A DNA stretch of 32,211 nucleotides from an uncultured Rhodospirillales bacterium (GCA_903856295.1 CAIOBP010000189.1:1-32211); one strand, 5' to 3'. Positions 23,501 through 31,648 are shown, numbered from the stretch's first letter. A program made the numbers and translations. Notes: generated from the letters alone by a model not told the origin.

Positions 23501-26500
23501 TCCCCCGGAGACTAATCCCGCAGTTTCAAGCACGGTATTCTCCGGGGGAGCCGAAGGCGGTAAAACCACCTACCATCAGACAATAGCATCAGTAGGCGGT
23601 GATTTCAATCTGAGCCTCTCACAATCCGCCGCCGAAGGCCGGGCGCGGGGCTCGATCGTGTTCGAGCGCGGGCGCACGGTCATCAACCTCTTCGAAAAGC
23701 GCGACCTTTCGACCCTTCTGCACGAATCCGGGCATTTGTTCCTGGAAGAGCTGGTGTCCGATGCCGCCCATCCGGAGGCGCCCGAGGGCGTGCGCGCCGA
23801 TCTTGCCGCGACCCTGAAATGGCTGGGGGTGGAGGATGCCGGCCAGATCGGCCGCGAGCAGCACGAGCAGTTCGCCCGGGGCTTCGAGACTTACCTCATG
23901 GAAGGCAAGGCGCCCTCGCTGGCCCTGGGCCGGGTGTTCGAGACGGTCAAGGCCTGGCTGACTGGCATCTATCGCAGCCTCGCTGCGCTCAAGGCGCCGC
24001 TGTCGCCCGAAATGCGCAGCGTGTTCGATCGTATGCTGGCGAGCGACGACGCCATTCGGGTTGCGCGCGAGCGGCAGCGCCTGGGCGCGCTGTTCCATAG
24101 TGCCGAAGATGCCGGCATGAGCGACCGCCAGTTCACCAAATATCAGGAGGTGGCGCGGGCGGCCAAAGAGCGGGCAAACCAAGCTCTGCTCGCCAAAACC
24201 ATGGCCGAGGTCCGGCGGCGGCGCACCGAGCAGTGGAAGACCGAAGAGGCGGGGGTGCGCGAGGAGGCGGCGCGCGAGGTCAACCGCCGGCCCGACTTCC
24301 AGGCCCTGCATTATCTGCGCACCGGCACGTTTCTCGACGGCGCTGCCACCGAGGGGCTGGAGCGGATCAAGCTCAACCGGGCCGATATCGTGGCCGCGTT
24401 CGGCGGCAACGAGGCCATCCTCAAGCAACTGCCCAGGGGCGTGCCGCCCTATGTGGTGGAGAGTGGCGGCGTCCACCCCGATCTCGTTGCCGGGCTGTTC
24501 GGCTACAAAACCGGCAAGTCGATGCTGACCGCGCTGCGCAAGCTGGAACGGGAGGCGCAGAAGATCAAAGTCGAGCAGCCGGGCGACAAGCGCTCGCTGC
24601 GCAACCGGCTGATCGATGAGAAAACCGCCGCGCGCATGGCCGAGCGCCATGGCGATATCCTGGCCGATGGCAGCATCGAGGCCGAGGCGGTGGACGCCAT
24701 CCACAATGACGCATCCATGACCCAACTCGGCGAGGAGCTGCGGGCGCTGGGACGGCGCGAGCGGAAACCACGGTCCGAGGCTGCGGGGGAGCCAGCCGGA
24801 GAGCCGGCCCCCGATCCGACGGCATGGCCGCAATCGCCGGTCGAGTTCGCCCGTGAGTGGGCGGCCGAACGGGCGGCGGCCCTCAGGGTCGAGGATGCCA
24901 CCCCGGCCACCGCCGCCGCCCATGCTCGCGACGAGGCCAAGGCCGGGCGCGCGGTCGAGCGGGCGCTGCTCAAGGGCGACCGTGCCGAGGCGATGCGCCA
25001 GAAGGAACGGCAAATCCTCAGCGCAGCCCTCTATCGCGCGGCCAAGGACGCGGTGACCGAGGCCGAGGACGCCCTTGACACCTTCCGCAAGCTGGGGCGC
25101 AAGCTGACGGTCGCGGGCATGGAACAACCCTATCTCGATCGCATCCATCAGCTGATCGGCGCCTTCGGCCTGCCGCTCAAGCGCAACCTCGCCGAGCTGG
25201 AGCGCGGGCTCGGTCGCGAAACCCTGGAAGGCTTTGTCGGCCGCAAGCTGGCCGAGGGCCGGGAGATCACCGTCGATCCGGCGCTTTATCAGTTCTCGAC
25301 CGCCAAGCCGGTCGGGCAGCTGACCATTGCCGAGTTGCGGGCGCTCCGTGATGCGATCAAATCGCTGGCCCATAACGGCCGCGAGGAACAGACCATCCTC
25401 GTTGACGGCAAACGGGCTGACCTCAAGGGGCTGGTCGAGGAGGCGGTCAACCAGGTCTCTCAGTTGCCCCAGCGCGAGGTGCCACCGGAGATCAACCCCG
25501 GCACGGCGCCGGGGCTGCGCGGGCTGGCCGAGAAGATCGGCGGCATTGCCCGCGCCTGCGACTCCAGCTTGCTCAAAATGGAGCAGCTCTTCGACTGGCT
25601 CGATCACCGCAACCCCAACGGTCTCTTCAACCGCACGGTGTTCAACCGGCTGAAGCTGGCGCAGCACCGCGAGAACGACCGGCTGTTGGCGGTGTCCAGG
25701 CGCCTGGAAGAGCTGGGCAAGGCGCAGCCCGAGGGCTGGAGCAAAACCCTGGATGAGCGGTTGACGCTGCCCGAGTTGCGCGACCCAAGTAAGCCCGGTG
25801 AGACGGTCTATCGCAAGAAAGACCTGCTCGCCATGGCGCTCAATGTCGGCAATGCCGACAACTTCAAGAAGCTGGTGGTCGGCTATAAATGGGCGACGCT
25901 CGACGACGCCCGCTCGATCGATGCCGCCAAATCGCGGGTGATGGCGGTGCTGGACCGCGAGTTGAGCAAGCCCGATTGGAACTTCGTGCAAGGGGTGTGG
26001 GATATCTTCGAGAGCTTCTCGCCCGAGGTCGATGCCCTGCAACGCCGGCTCAGCGGCATCGGCATCACCAAGGTCGAGGCCTCGCCGGTCACGACTCGCC
26101 ACGGCGCGTTGCGCGGCGGTTATTACCCGGTGGTGTTCGACCCGATGAAATCGCCGAAGGCGGCCCACAACAAGGCCGGCGGCGAGGCTTTGTTCGAGGA
26201 TGGCTATTTCCGGCCCGGTACCGCCAAGGGTCACACCATCGCCCGCGTCGAAGCCAACGATCCGCTACACCTCAGTCTCGATATCATCCCCTATAAGCTG
26301 CGGCAGGTCGTGCATGATCTGGAATTCCGCGAGGCGATCATCGACGCCGATAAGCTGCTTTCGAACGATCAGGTCAAGCAGGGCATCACGGCGGCCTTCG
26401 GCCCGGAATACACCGCCCAGCTCCGGCCCTGGCTGCAATCGATCGCCAACGACGCCAACCGCAACGACCGCACCCTCGCCGGCATCGACAATTTCCTGCG

Positions 26501-27620
26501 GCAAGCGCGGGTCAACGCCACCGTGGTCGGCATCGGCTTTCGGGTGTCTACGGTGCTCAAGCACGGGGGCTCCGCGCTCGGCATGTCGGTCGGCGAACTG
26601 GGGCCGAAATGGTCGCGGTTGGCCTGCGCCGAACTCTACGGCTCAAACGGCACCTATGGCCGCACCCGCGCCATGATCCTGGAGAAGTCGGGCGAGCTGC
26701 GCCACCGCATGGACAGCATCGACCGCGATGTCCGCGAATCGCTGCGCACGGTGGCCGGCGAGTTCGGCTATGGCAACGGCGCGATGGCAACCGCCCAGTG
26801 GTTGCGCGCCGAGGCGGTGCATTACAGCCATTACATGGTCGCCCGTGCCGATATGGAGAGCGCTTATTTTGTCTGGCTCGGCGCCTATCGCCGGGCCGAG
26901 CAGGCGGGCAGGACCGAGGGCGAGGCGGTGGCGGCGGCCGATAAGCTGGTGCGCCAAGCCCATGGCGCCCAGGGCATCATGGATCTGGCCGCGATTCAGC
27001 GCGGACCCGAGGCCCTGAAACTAGCCACCATGTTCTATGGCTTCTTCAACCACAACTACAACCGGCTGCGCGACACCGGCCGGCTGGCCGGTGAAGGGGT
27101 GGACAAATGGAAGGCCGGCGACCGGGCCGGCGCGGGCAAGGACTTCACCCTGGTGCTGGCGCGCTCCATGACCTACCTGCTGATGCCGGCGTTGATCGAA
27201 GCCATGGTCTCCGAGGGCTTCCCCAACGACGAGAACGAGGAAAGCTGGCCGGGCTGGGCGGCGCGCGCCCTGACCGCCCAGGTCACCGGCGGTGTGCCGG
27301 TCGTCCGCGACATCGTCAAGGCCGAACTCAGCGGCCACAATTACGAGATGACGCCGGTCGAGCATGCGGTCAACTCGCTGCTGAGCTTCGCCTTCAAGGA
27401 TATTCCGGATCAGCTCGGCCTGACCGATCACCAGCCTTCGGAGCGCTTCCTGCGTCATGCCATCGAGACGCCGGGCTACATTCTCGGCCTGCCCACCGGC
27501 GCCCCGGCCGGCACCGCGCAATATCTCTGGGATTATATGGACGGCCGGGAAGACCCGCAGAATTTCCTCGACTTCCTACGCGGCGTCGCCTTCGGCCCGA
27601 CACCCAAAACCAAGCACTGA
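20580..27620 (+). CDS. Giant polyvalent internal virion protein (gp16-like position) with LPD3-like and HExxH domains
   Basis: At 2346 residues this is the largest gene, in the T7 gp16 position. The N-terminus carries the peptide FEDFLRAD twice within 30 residues. Residues about 215-261 are a glycine-zipper-like hydrophobic segment (GASSGAAIGAIGGPLAPISS) that could enter membranes. Residues about 863-1015 resemble large-polyvalent-protein domain LPD3 (WYRANLQGT, IGPVEFTGRGRGKMKIGLSD). LHESGHLFLEEL follows, with His1048-Glu1049 and His1052 as an HExxH zinc motif and Glu1103 in FARGFETYL as a plausible third ligand. Long helical regions fill the rest. Virion location and ejection into the cell are inferred from position; peptidase activity from the motif. 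ATG 20580 overlaps the preceding stop. Confidence 0.85.
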   Translation: MDQSFEDFLRADQQPAPAPTSGMAFEDFLRADRAMTQSQAAGAVIGAAGTNPDQEAKAVQVGKQLGLPAAVVRTDLPQHEQDAALQRNVALLRNNPALAEWVAANPERTKLAHDDFGSLANIETAITRWGMSLGTLAPMTSTPGHDLLKAAFPAFENAWSAGMDEGAQQNVQGFAAYDSRGKVHPPEAHRTDYGNLLYNATNWIASNIGGVYDLGARAVPWAISGASSGAAIGAIGGPLAPISSAAGAVAGFGSGFLGKFFSDNFKIGAGEVMAAHDQSRSREGLEVDPTVAQASAVVGGLLYAGFNSFGLGHFSSAAAASAAKLFARDAVTEAVTKPTVQAAIAKTAGTLTRTGLEGGALGVLVESSKIAGEQLGRMLSSGDFATILNDPEQRSQALDRVVQSAEQMALLAGAFHAVPMVSTFAADLLHARQAHIDAGNLQAVVDGTTDSKLRGRAPDAFTDFLRQQLDGTPVEHLYLPGEKVQELYQSFGFDPHALDDDPLFNFVPDMSHQLEQAVATGGDVKIPAADYVSRFAGTPVHEALKGDLRTRPDGFSLNDAARAVEHQRSLRELAVDIQRQSEQAGKQAELAQQVYRDLQDKLRAAGYGSEAANKQAALLAAHYQTRAERMEGKLGSALDAYRAANLEVRQVLPDSLHGVDGDQLNQMIAALKDPQARKVPTERAALGPSLAEFVAKRGGVHDAGGDLRAMDAHLWHRGKRGMPRLLREVSEYDPLKAHEFGQDETAHAAWEAGYFPDHAERPEIRDFQEALRTELAGKPRYADHAYSGELGWQQALGDLEQTLDRLGIDPKKASVAEIRTALAHYAQDAVGGFEQGERPSRPAIALAGDEIAPRGSDAKTARDAAVAWYRANLQGTKAETSIGPVEFTGRGRGKMKIGLSDPETARYVASIRDVLERGEYKGSRDNAKLDSKPTVLRYHRFEAEVAIGSGEPHRIAVLVEEHTNGKLFYDLYRDPPETNPAVSSTVFSGGAEGGKTTYHQTIASVGGDFNLSLSQSAAEGRARGSIVFERGRTVINLFEKRDLSTLLHESGHLFLEELVSDAAHPEAPEGVRADLAATLKWLGVEDAGQIGREQHEQFARGFETYLMEGKAPSLALGRVFETVKAWLTGIYRSLAALKAPLSPEMRSVFDRMLASDDAIRVARERQRLGALFHSAEDAGMSDRQFTKYQEVARAAKERANQALLAKTMAEVRRRRTEQWKTEEAGVREEAAREVNRRPDFQALHYLRTGTFLDGAATEGLERIKLNRADIVAAFGGNEAILKQLPRGVPPYVVESGGVHPDLVAGLFGYKTGKSMLTALRKLEREAQKIKVEQPGDKRSLRNRLIDEKTAARMAERHGDILADGSIEAEAVDAIHNDASMTQLGEELRALGRRERKPRSEAAGEPAGEPAPDPTAWPQSPVEFAREWAAERAAALRVEDATPATAAAHARDEAKAGRAVERALLKGDRAEAMRQKERQILSAALYRAAKDAVTEAEDALDTFRKLGRKLTVAGMEQPYLDRIHQLIGAFGLPLKRNLAELERGLGRETLEGFVGRKLAEGREITVDPALYQFSTAKPVGQLTIAELRALRDAIKSLAHNGREEQTILVDGKRADLKGLVEEAVNQVSQLPQREVPPEINPGTAPGLRGLAEKIGGIARACDSSLLKMEQLFDWLDHRNPNGLFNRTVFNRLKLAQHRENDRLLAVSRRLEELGKAQPEGWSKTLDERLTLPELRDPSKPGETVYRKKDLLAMALNVGNADNFKKLVVGYKWATLDDARSIDAAKSRVMAVLDRELSKPDWNFVQGVWDIFESFSPEVDALQRRLSGIGITKVEASPVTTRHGALRGGYYPVVFDPMKSPKAAHNKAGGEALFEDGYFRPGTAKGHTIARVEANDPLHLSLDIIPYKLRQVVHDLEFREAIIDADKLLSNDQVKQGITAAFGPEYTAQLRPWLQSIANDANRNDRTLAGIDNFLRQARVNATVVGIGFRVSTVLKHGGSALGMSVGELGPKWSRLACAELYGSNGTYGRTRAMILEKSGELRHRMDSIDRDVRESLRTVAGEFGYGNGAMATAQWLRAEAVHYSHYMVARADMESAYFVWLGAYRRAEQAGRTEGEAVAAADKLVRQAHGAQGIMDLAAIQRGPEALKLATMFYGFFNHNYNRLRDTGRLAGEGVDKWKAGDRAGAGKDFTLVLARSMTYLLMPALIEAMVSEGFPNDENEESWPGWAARALTAQVTGGVPVVRDIVKAELSGHNYEMTPVEHAVNSLLSFAFKDIPDQLGLTDHQPSERFLRHAIETPGYILGLPTGAPAGTAQYLWDYMDGREDPQNFLDFLRGVAFGPTPKTKH

Positions 27621-27645
27621 CGGTTCCCTCCATCCCCGTCCTGAC

Positions 27646-27673
27646 AGGCCCAGCCCTCGCGCCGGGCCTTTTC
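27646..27673 (+). terminator. Probable terminator before tail-fibre gene
   Basis: AGGCCC (27646-27651) pairs with GGGCCT (27664-27669), followed by a T-rich TTTCTTT run. The stem is short and the loop 12 nt, so it is probably a partial terminator between the core-protein and fibre genes. Confidence 0.6.
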
Positions 27674-27687
27674 TTTGAGGTCCGCTC

Positions 27688-29481
27688 ATGACGATTTCCA
27701 ACCCCGCCGCGTCGGTGACCCTGCAGGGCAACGGCGCCACGACATCCTGGCCGTATTCATTTTTGATTCCGGATGGCGCCAGCATCACGGTCAGCATCAC
27801 CGACAACACTCAGCCCTATCCGCTGGTGACGGTGCTGACCTCCGGCCAGTATGGCGTGTCCGGGCTAGGCAACCCCAGCGGCGGCTCGGTGACCTATCCG
27901 ACCTCGGGGGCGCCGCTGGCCTCCGGCTGGGCGCTGACCATCGAGCGCACGATGGCGGCAACCCAGTCCACCAGCTTGGCCGCCCAGGGCGCGGTCTATC
28001 CGGCGGTGCTGGAAGCGGCGCTCGACCGGGTGACCATGCTCAGCCAGCAGCTGGCGGCCAAGCTGGCGCGGGCGCTGCTGGTGCCGGTCGGCAGCACGAT
28101 CAACCCGACCAGCTATGTCGGCACCGTGCTGAGCCAAATGGCAAGCGCCCTCAGCTCGGCAGCGGGTGCGGCCGGCGCGGCGGCGGGCAGTGCCAGTGCG
28201 GCGGCCGGCAGTGCTGGGGCGGCAGCTGGAAGTGCCTCTGTTGCCGCCATTCAGGCCGGAATCGCGACCTCTCAGGTCAGCAGCTGCACAACCCTGGCTG
28301 CCCAGGCGCTGAGCAACGCCCAACTGTCACAGCTCGCGATGACGACGGCGCAGTTCGGCGCCCTGACCGCGACGACACAGGCGGCCATGGCACTGACGTC
28401 ATCTGGTCTGGCCCTGGTTGCGGCCAGTACGGCGCAGGGATCGGCCATCACGGCCAGTCAACAGGCAGCGATCGCCACCACCGCCGCCGGCACCGCCCAG
28501 GGATCGGCGGTGACTGCCAATCAGCAGGCGGCGATTGCCATCACCGCTGCCAGCACGGCCCAGGGCTCGGCGGTGACGGCCGGGCAATATGCAACCTCTG
28601 CGCTCCAGGCGCTGACCTCTGCGCAGGTATCGGCACTCTCGGCGACAGCGGCGCTTGTGACCTGTCAGGCGAGCGCCGTCACGGCCGGACAATATGCAAC
28701 CTCCGCGCTCCAGGCACTCACCTCTGCGCAGGCGTCGGCGCTCTCGGCGACAGCGGCGCTTGTGACCTGTCAGGCGAGCGCGGTGACGGCCGGGCAGTAC
28801 GCAACCTCCGCGCTTCAGACACTTACCTCTGCGCAGGCATCAGCGCTATCGGCAGCGATCGCGGCTGGCATTGCCACGGCGGCAATCAATAACTTTACTG
28901 GTGCAAGCTCGACAAACCTGACAATAGGGACCGGAGATATTTCTCTCATTGTCAATACAAACAAAGGATTCGCAATAAGCCAGCCAGTACAAATCATCGA
29001 TCAGTCCAACGCTAACAACTATATGTATGGGCTGATCACCGGATACACGGCTGCCACTGGGGCGATTACCGCTAGCATCACATCGACTGGCGGCTCTGGC
29101 ACGAAGAGTGCGTGGTATGTGAATCTCGTTGGTATCCAGGGGCTGACAGGGTCGGCGGGAAGCCTCGCCTATGGCATGAGCACCGGTACCGTGGATGCGC
29201 TCACGGCATCGATTTCTGGCCCGACGACCTCTGACGGCACCACCGTTCTGATCGGGATATTTGGCGCCAATCTTACCACCGGCCCGACATTTAAGCTCAA
29301 CGGCGATTCCGTGAAAACGATCTCAAAGCTTGGTGGGAATATGGTCGCCAAGGGTGATCTTCAGGATAATAGCACAGCTATTCTCGCCTACAGGTCTACA
29401 CTTGATAAGTGGGACCTTCAGAACCCAAAGGTTCCCCTTGGCATGTCGCCAATCGTCTCCGCTATCATCTTTGGAGGGTAA
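27688..29481 (+). CDS. Tail fibre protein with T7-fibre-like N-terminus
   Basis: The 597-residue protein begins with a virion-anchoring domain (NPAASVTLQGNGATTSWPYS, SITDNTQPYPLVTVLTSGQY, LTIERTMAATQSTSL) like the N-terminal part of T7-type fibres. Residues about 140-395 are an alanine/glutamine-rich shaft made of near-identical repeats, including 35-residue units, probably a trimeric coiled-coil stalk. From about residue 400 the composition changes: the tip (NLTIGTGDISLIVNTNKGFA, MVAKGDLQDNSTAILAYR) is lower in GC and richer in Asn, Thr and Ile. The tip probably contacts the host receptor and seems to have a different history from the anchor. The next gene starts four bases after the stop. 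Confidence 0.85.
   Translation: MTISNPAASVTLQGNGATTSWPYSFLIPDGASITVSITDNTQPYPLVTVLTSGQYGVSGLGNPSGGSVTYPTSGAPLASGWALTIERTMAATQSTSLAAQGAVYPAVLEAALDRVTMLSQQLAAKLARALLVPVGSTINPTSYVGTVLSQMASALSSAAGAAGAAAGSASAAAGSAGAAAGSASVAAIQAGIATSQVSSCTTLAAQALSNAQLSQLAMTTAQFGALTATTQAAMALTSSGLALVAASTAQGSAITASQQAAIATTAAGTAQGSAVTANQQAAIAITAASTAQGSAVTAGQYATSALQALTSAQVSALSATAALVTCQASAVTAGQYATSALQALTSAQASALSATAALVTCQASAVTAGQYATSALQTLTSAQASALSAAIAAGIATAAINNFTGASSTNLTIGTGDISLIVNTNKGFAISQPVQIIDQSNANNYMYGLITGYTAATGAITASITSTGGSGTKSAWYVNLVGIQGLTGSAGSLAYGMSTGTVDALTASISGPTTSDGTTVLIGIFGANLTTGPTFKLNGDSVKTISKLGGNMVAKGDLQDNSTAILAYRSTLDKWDLQNPKVPLGMSPIVSAIIFGG
28573..28850 (+). repeat. 105-bp tandem repeat in the fibre shaft
   Basis: Units begin at 28573, 28678 and 28783 (the last partial). 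Each encodes 35 residues including VTAGQYATSALQALTSAQ. Copies are nearly identical at DNA level, so the shaft length could change by recombination. Confidence 0.9.
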
Positions 29482-29484
29482 CCA

Positions 29485-29841
29485 ATGTCTGCCCCAAACC
29501 TAAACTCCAGCACCTCGACTTACGGTACGGCGTCATTATCGACCCTTACCACGTCCCCCATCAACATCTTGAGCAATTCTCAGGGCAGTAATAGCCTTGT
29601 TAAGGCTCAGCAATGCATCGTCAATAACATGACGATGGGCACAATCGCCTTGACGGCGGCGATCTACAACTCAGGCACATCCAGTGCGATTGCACTGATG
29701 ACCAGCCAGTCGGTCCCGGCGCTCACTTCGGTAGCTGTCCCCGTCGGCGGGCTCAACCTCCTTGAGGGGCAAAATCTCCAGCTCACCGCGAGCGTGGGTG
29801 GGTGCCTTGCCGCTTCGGCGTCAGCCATGGTGATGTCATGA
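29485..29841 (+). CDS. Small fibre-associated hypothetical protein
   Basis: Family not recognised. The 118-residue product is rich in Ser, Thr, Asn and Ala (MSAPNLNSSTSTYGTASLST), beta-prone, with AALTSVAVPVGG-like strands and LLEGQNLQLTASVGG near the end. This resembles small virion decoration or fibre-tip proteins. It is lower in GC than the head genes. It lies between the fibre and the glycine-rich adhesin and overlaps the latter's ATG by four bases, suggesting a receptor-binding cassette. Confidence 0.7.
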   Translation: MSAPNLNSSTSTYGTASLSTLTTSPINILSNSQGSNSLVKAQQCIVNNMTMGTIALTAAIYNSGTSSAIALMTSQSVPALTSVAVPVGGLNLLEGQNLQLTASVGGCLAASASAMVMS

Positions 29842-30809
29842 GCGGGCCGACTATTCGCAATGGGGGGATCATTGGGGCACAGAATGCGCCGACGCCAACG
29901 ATGACCGGAGGCGTATGGACCATTGACGACATATCCGCCGCGACCCTGTCCAGCTCATGGCCGACGCTGGTAACCCCAACGATCCAGGCTCTTGTGGTGG
30001 GGGGCGGCGCCGGAGGCGGGTCTACCCGTGGCGCTGGTGGTGGAGCGGGTGGAGTTTGCGTCGCCTTGGCTTACCCAGTGGTGCGGGGGAAGACATACTC
30101 GGTGACGGTAGGGGGCGGCGGGGCTGGCGGAGTCAGCAGCGCAGGATCGACCGGTAGTGACAGCGTCATGGATACCATCATCGCTAAGGGTGGCGGGGCT
30201 GGAGCCAGTGGCGGCGGCACCGGCCAAACGGGCGGGAACGGGGGCTGTGGCGGGGGCACCGGAGGTGGCGTATCGACGGCCTATGGCGGCACGTCTACGC
30301 AAACGTCCGGCCCTTATCATGCGGGATATGGCGCGAGCGCGGCTGGTGTTGCATGTGGCGGTGGTCCATCTTACCCATCTACGGGAGGGGCCGGAGCCAG
30401 CGGCGCCCCAGCTGTTATAACGTTCAATGGCACTGCCGGTGGGTCAGGAATATACAGCGCCATCACAGGCACCAATACCTGTTACGGCGGTGGCGGCGGT
30501 GGCAGCAGCGGCGACTACCAGGGTAGTGCCGGTGGTGATGGCGGCGGCGGGGTCGGTGGCGCCAGCCCCAGCGGCGGCAATGGCGGCGCGGGGTCTGCCA
30601 ATACCGGTGGTGGCGGCGGCGGCGGCGGTGGTGGCAGTGGCCCAAACGCTCCCTACGGCAATGGTGGGGCGGGTGGCTCAGGCATCGTCGTGATCGCATA
30701 CCCGGCTACGTTCCCCGCGCTATCGAGCACAACCGGCTCTCCGACCGTGACCACGGTAGGCGGCATGCGCATTTACAAGTGGACCGGCAACGGCTCATTC
30801 ACCGTCTGA
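29838..30809 (+). CDS. Glycine-rich adhesin-like tail protein
   Basis: The 323-residue protein has a short N-terminal domain (IRNGGIIGAQNAPTPTMTGG), then a long glycine-rich body starting IQALVVGGGAGGGSTRGAGG with strands such as GKTYSVTVGGGGAGG. The end reads GSGIVVIAYP followed by a short IYKWTGNGSFTV tail. The pattern fits phage glycine-rich-domain proteins and recalls the polyglycine-helix adhesins at the fibre tips of some T-even phages. Loops between glycine runs would carry receptor specificity. ATG 29838 overlaps the preceding stop (ATGA). Virion location is inferred from neighbours. Confidence 0.75.
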   Translation: MSGPTIRNGGIIGAQNAPTPTMTGGVWTIDDISAATLSSSWPTLVTPTIQALVVGGGAGGGSTRGAGGGAGGVCVALAYPVVRGKTYSVTVGGGGAGGVSSAGSTGSDSVMDTIIAKGGGAGASGGGTGQTGGNGGCGGGTGGGVSTAYGGTSTQTSGPYHAGYGASAAGVACGGGPSYPSTGGAGASGAPAVITFNGTAGGSGIYSAITGTNTCYGGGGGGSSGDYQGSAGGDGGGGVGGASPSGGNGGAGSANTGGGGGGGGGGSGPNAPYGNGGAGGSGIVVIAYPATFPALSSTTGSPTVTTVGGMRIYKWTGNGSFTV

Positions 30810-30816
30810 GGATGAC

Positions 30817-31128
30817 ATGGCGCACTTCACGAAACTTGACGATGACAACGTCGTTCTGGAAGTTCACACAGTCAACAACTCTGAGCTTCTTGACGCAAAT
30901 GGCGTCGAGCAAGAATTCAAAGGTATTGAATTTCTGGCTGAGTGGTCTGGAGGTCATGCGAATTGGAAACAGACCTCATATAGTGGCAAACTCAGAAAGC
31001 GTTATGCCGGGATAGGATACGTTTACAATCCGGGGTATGACGTTTTTATTCCACCTTGCCCCAGTCCTGAGTGGACTTTTGACGACGCCACCGGCTCATG
31101 GGTTAACCCAAACCATGGGAGGATTTGA
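30817..31128 (+). CDS. Conserved small phage protein of the fibre region
   Basis: The 103-residue protein matches a pattern I recognise from marine, cyanophage and other tailed-phage genomes: MAHFTKLDDDNVVLEVHTVN, then SELLDANGVEQEFKGIEFL, WKQTSYSGKLRKRYAGIGY and FIPPCPSPEWTFDD. Its role is not established; it is usually found near tail-fibre genes. It is more AT-rich than its neighbours, which suggests recent exchange. GAGG lies a few bases before the ATG. The stop is two bases before the holin-like ATG. Confidence 0.75.
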   Translation: MAHFTKLDDDNVVLEVHTVNNSELLDANGVEQEFKGIEFLAEWSGGHANWKQTSYSGKLRKRYAGIGYVYNPGYDVFIPPCPSPEWTFDDATGSWVNPNHGRI

Positions 31129-31130
31129 TA

Positions 31131-31583
31131 ATGGCGCGAGGACTCAGACAGCTGGCCACCTGCCTGACCGGACTGGCGGCGGCAGCGGTCGGCGGTGGCA
31201 TTGTGGCAGCAATAATCATGACGGCTGGGGCATCGCACGCCGACACTCAGCCATCGCTCTCCCGGACGTCCGATGGTGCCCTGGTCGGCGCCTGGGACGT
31301 CGCGGACCACTCTCTCGGCGTGATGTCGCAATGGCACCCGGGAGTTCAGGCCCTGGTGGTGTTGTCGGTGATCGGCTGCTTGTTCGGCTTGGCGTGGCGG
31401 TGGCTGACGCTCTCCCAGTCCCGCAGCGATCTGGCCGAGCTGCTGCACGCCATCCACGGCATCGCCGATGATCTCGGCGATCTCCGCTCTCAATTCGCCC
31501 AGCACATCATGACCTGCCCGGCGGCCAACTTCGCCCGCAAGGTGCGGTCGATTCGCACCGCTCACGATGAGGACCCGTCATGA
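31131..31583 (+). CDS. Holin-like two-span membrane protein
   Basis: The 150-residue protein has a basic N-terminus (MARGLRQ), a first hydrophobic span (LTGLAAAAVGGGIVAAIIMT), a loop of about 30 residues, a second span (VQALVVLSVIGCLFGLAW) ending in WRWLTL, and a polar helical tail. The predicted N-in/C-in topology fits a class II-type holin, which would release the endolysin. Its position directly before the endolysin supports this. GGGAGGA lies seven bases before ATG 31131, which is preferred to an in-frame TTG at 31125. The last 23 residues before the final serine are encoded by copy 1 of a 71-bp tandem repeat and recur at the endolysin N-terminus. Confidence 0.65.
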   Translation: MARGLRQLATCLTGLAAAAVGGGIVAAIIMTAGASHADTQPSLSRTSDGALVGAWDVADHSLGVMSQWHPGVQALVVLSVIGCLFGLAWRWLTLSQSRSDLAELLHAIHGIADDLGDLRSQFAQHIMTCPAANFARKVRSIRTAHDEDPS

Positions 31584-31648
31584 CCTGCCCGGCGGCCAAC
31601 TTCGCCCGCAAGGTGCGGTCGATTCGCACCGCTCACGATGAGGACCCG
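31507..31648 (+). repeat. Perfect 71-bp tandem duplication at the holin/endolysin junction
   Basis: Bases 31507-31577 and 31578-31648 are identical. The first copy encodes the end of the holin-like protein, the second the start of the endolysin, in the same reading of the repeat. The repeat junction creates both the upstream stop and the downstream start (TCATGA). Confidence 0.97.

Noticed and set aside
9636-26234. Very long minus-strand open frames (for example 9636-11573, 12708-14159, 15029-17329, 23619-26234)
   Set aside because: They lie opposite strongly supported virion genes, have arginine/proline/histidine-rich sequences without domains, and are expected by chance where third codon positions are nearly all G or C.
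27688-30809. Diversity-generating retroelement acting on the fibre, as in BPP-1
   Set aside because: No reverse transcriptase motif, no template/variable repeat pair and no adenine-biased variable region were seen; the fibre repeats are ordinary tandem repeats.
31125-31127. TTG at 31125 as start of the holin-like gene
   Set aside because: ATG 31131 has ideal spacing from GGGAGGA, while the TTG is only one base from it.
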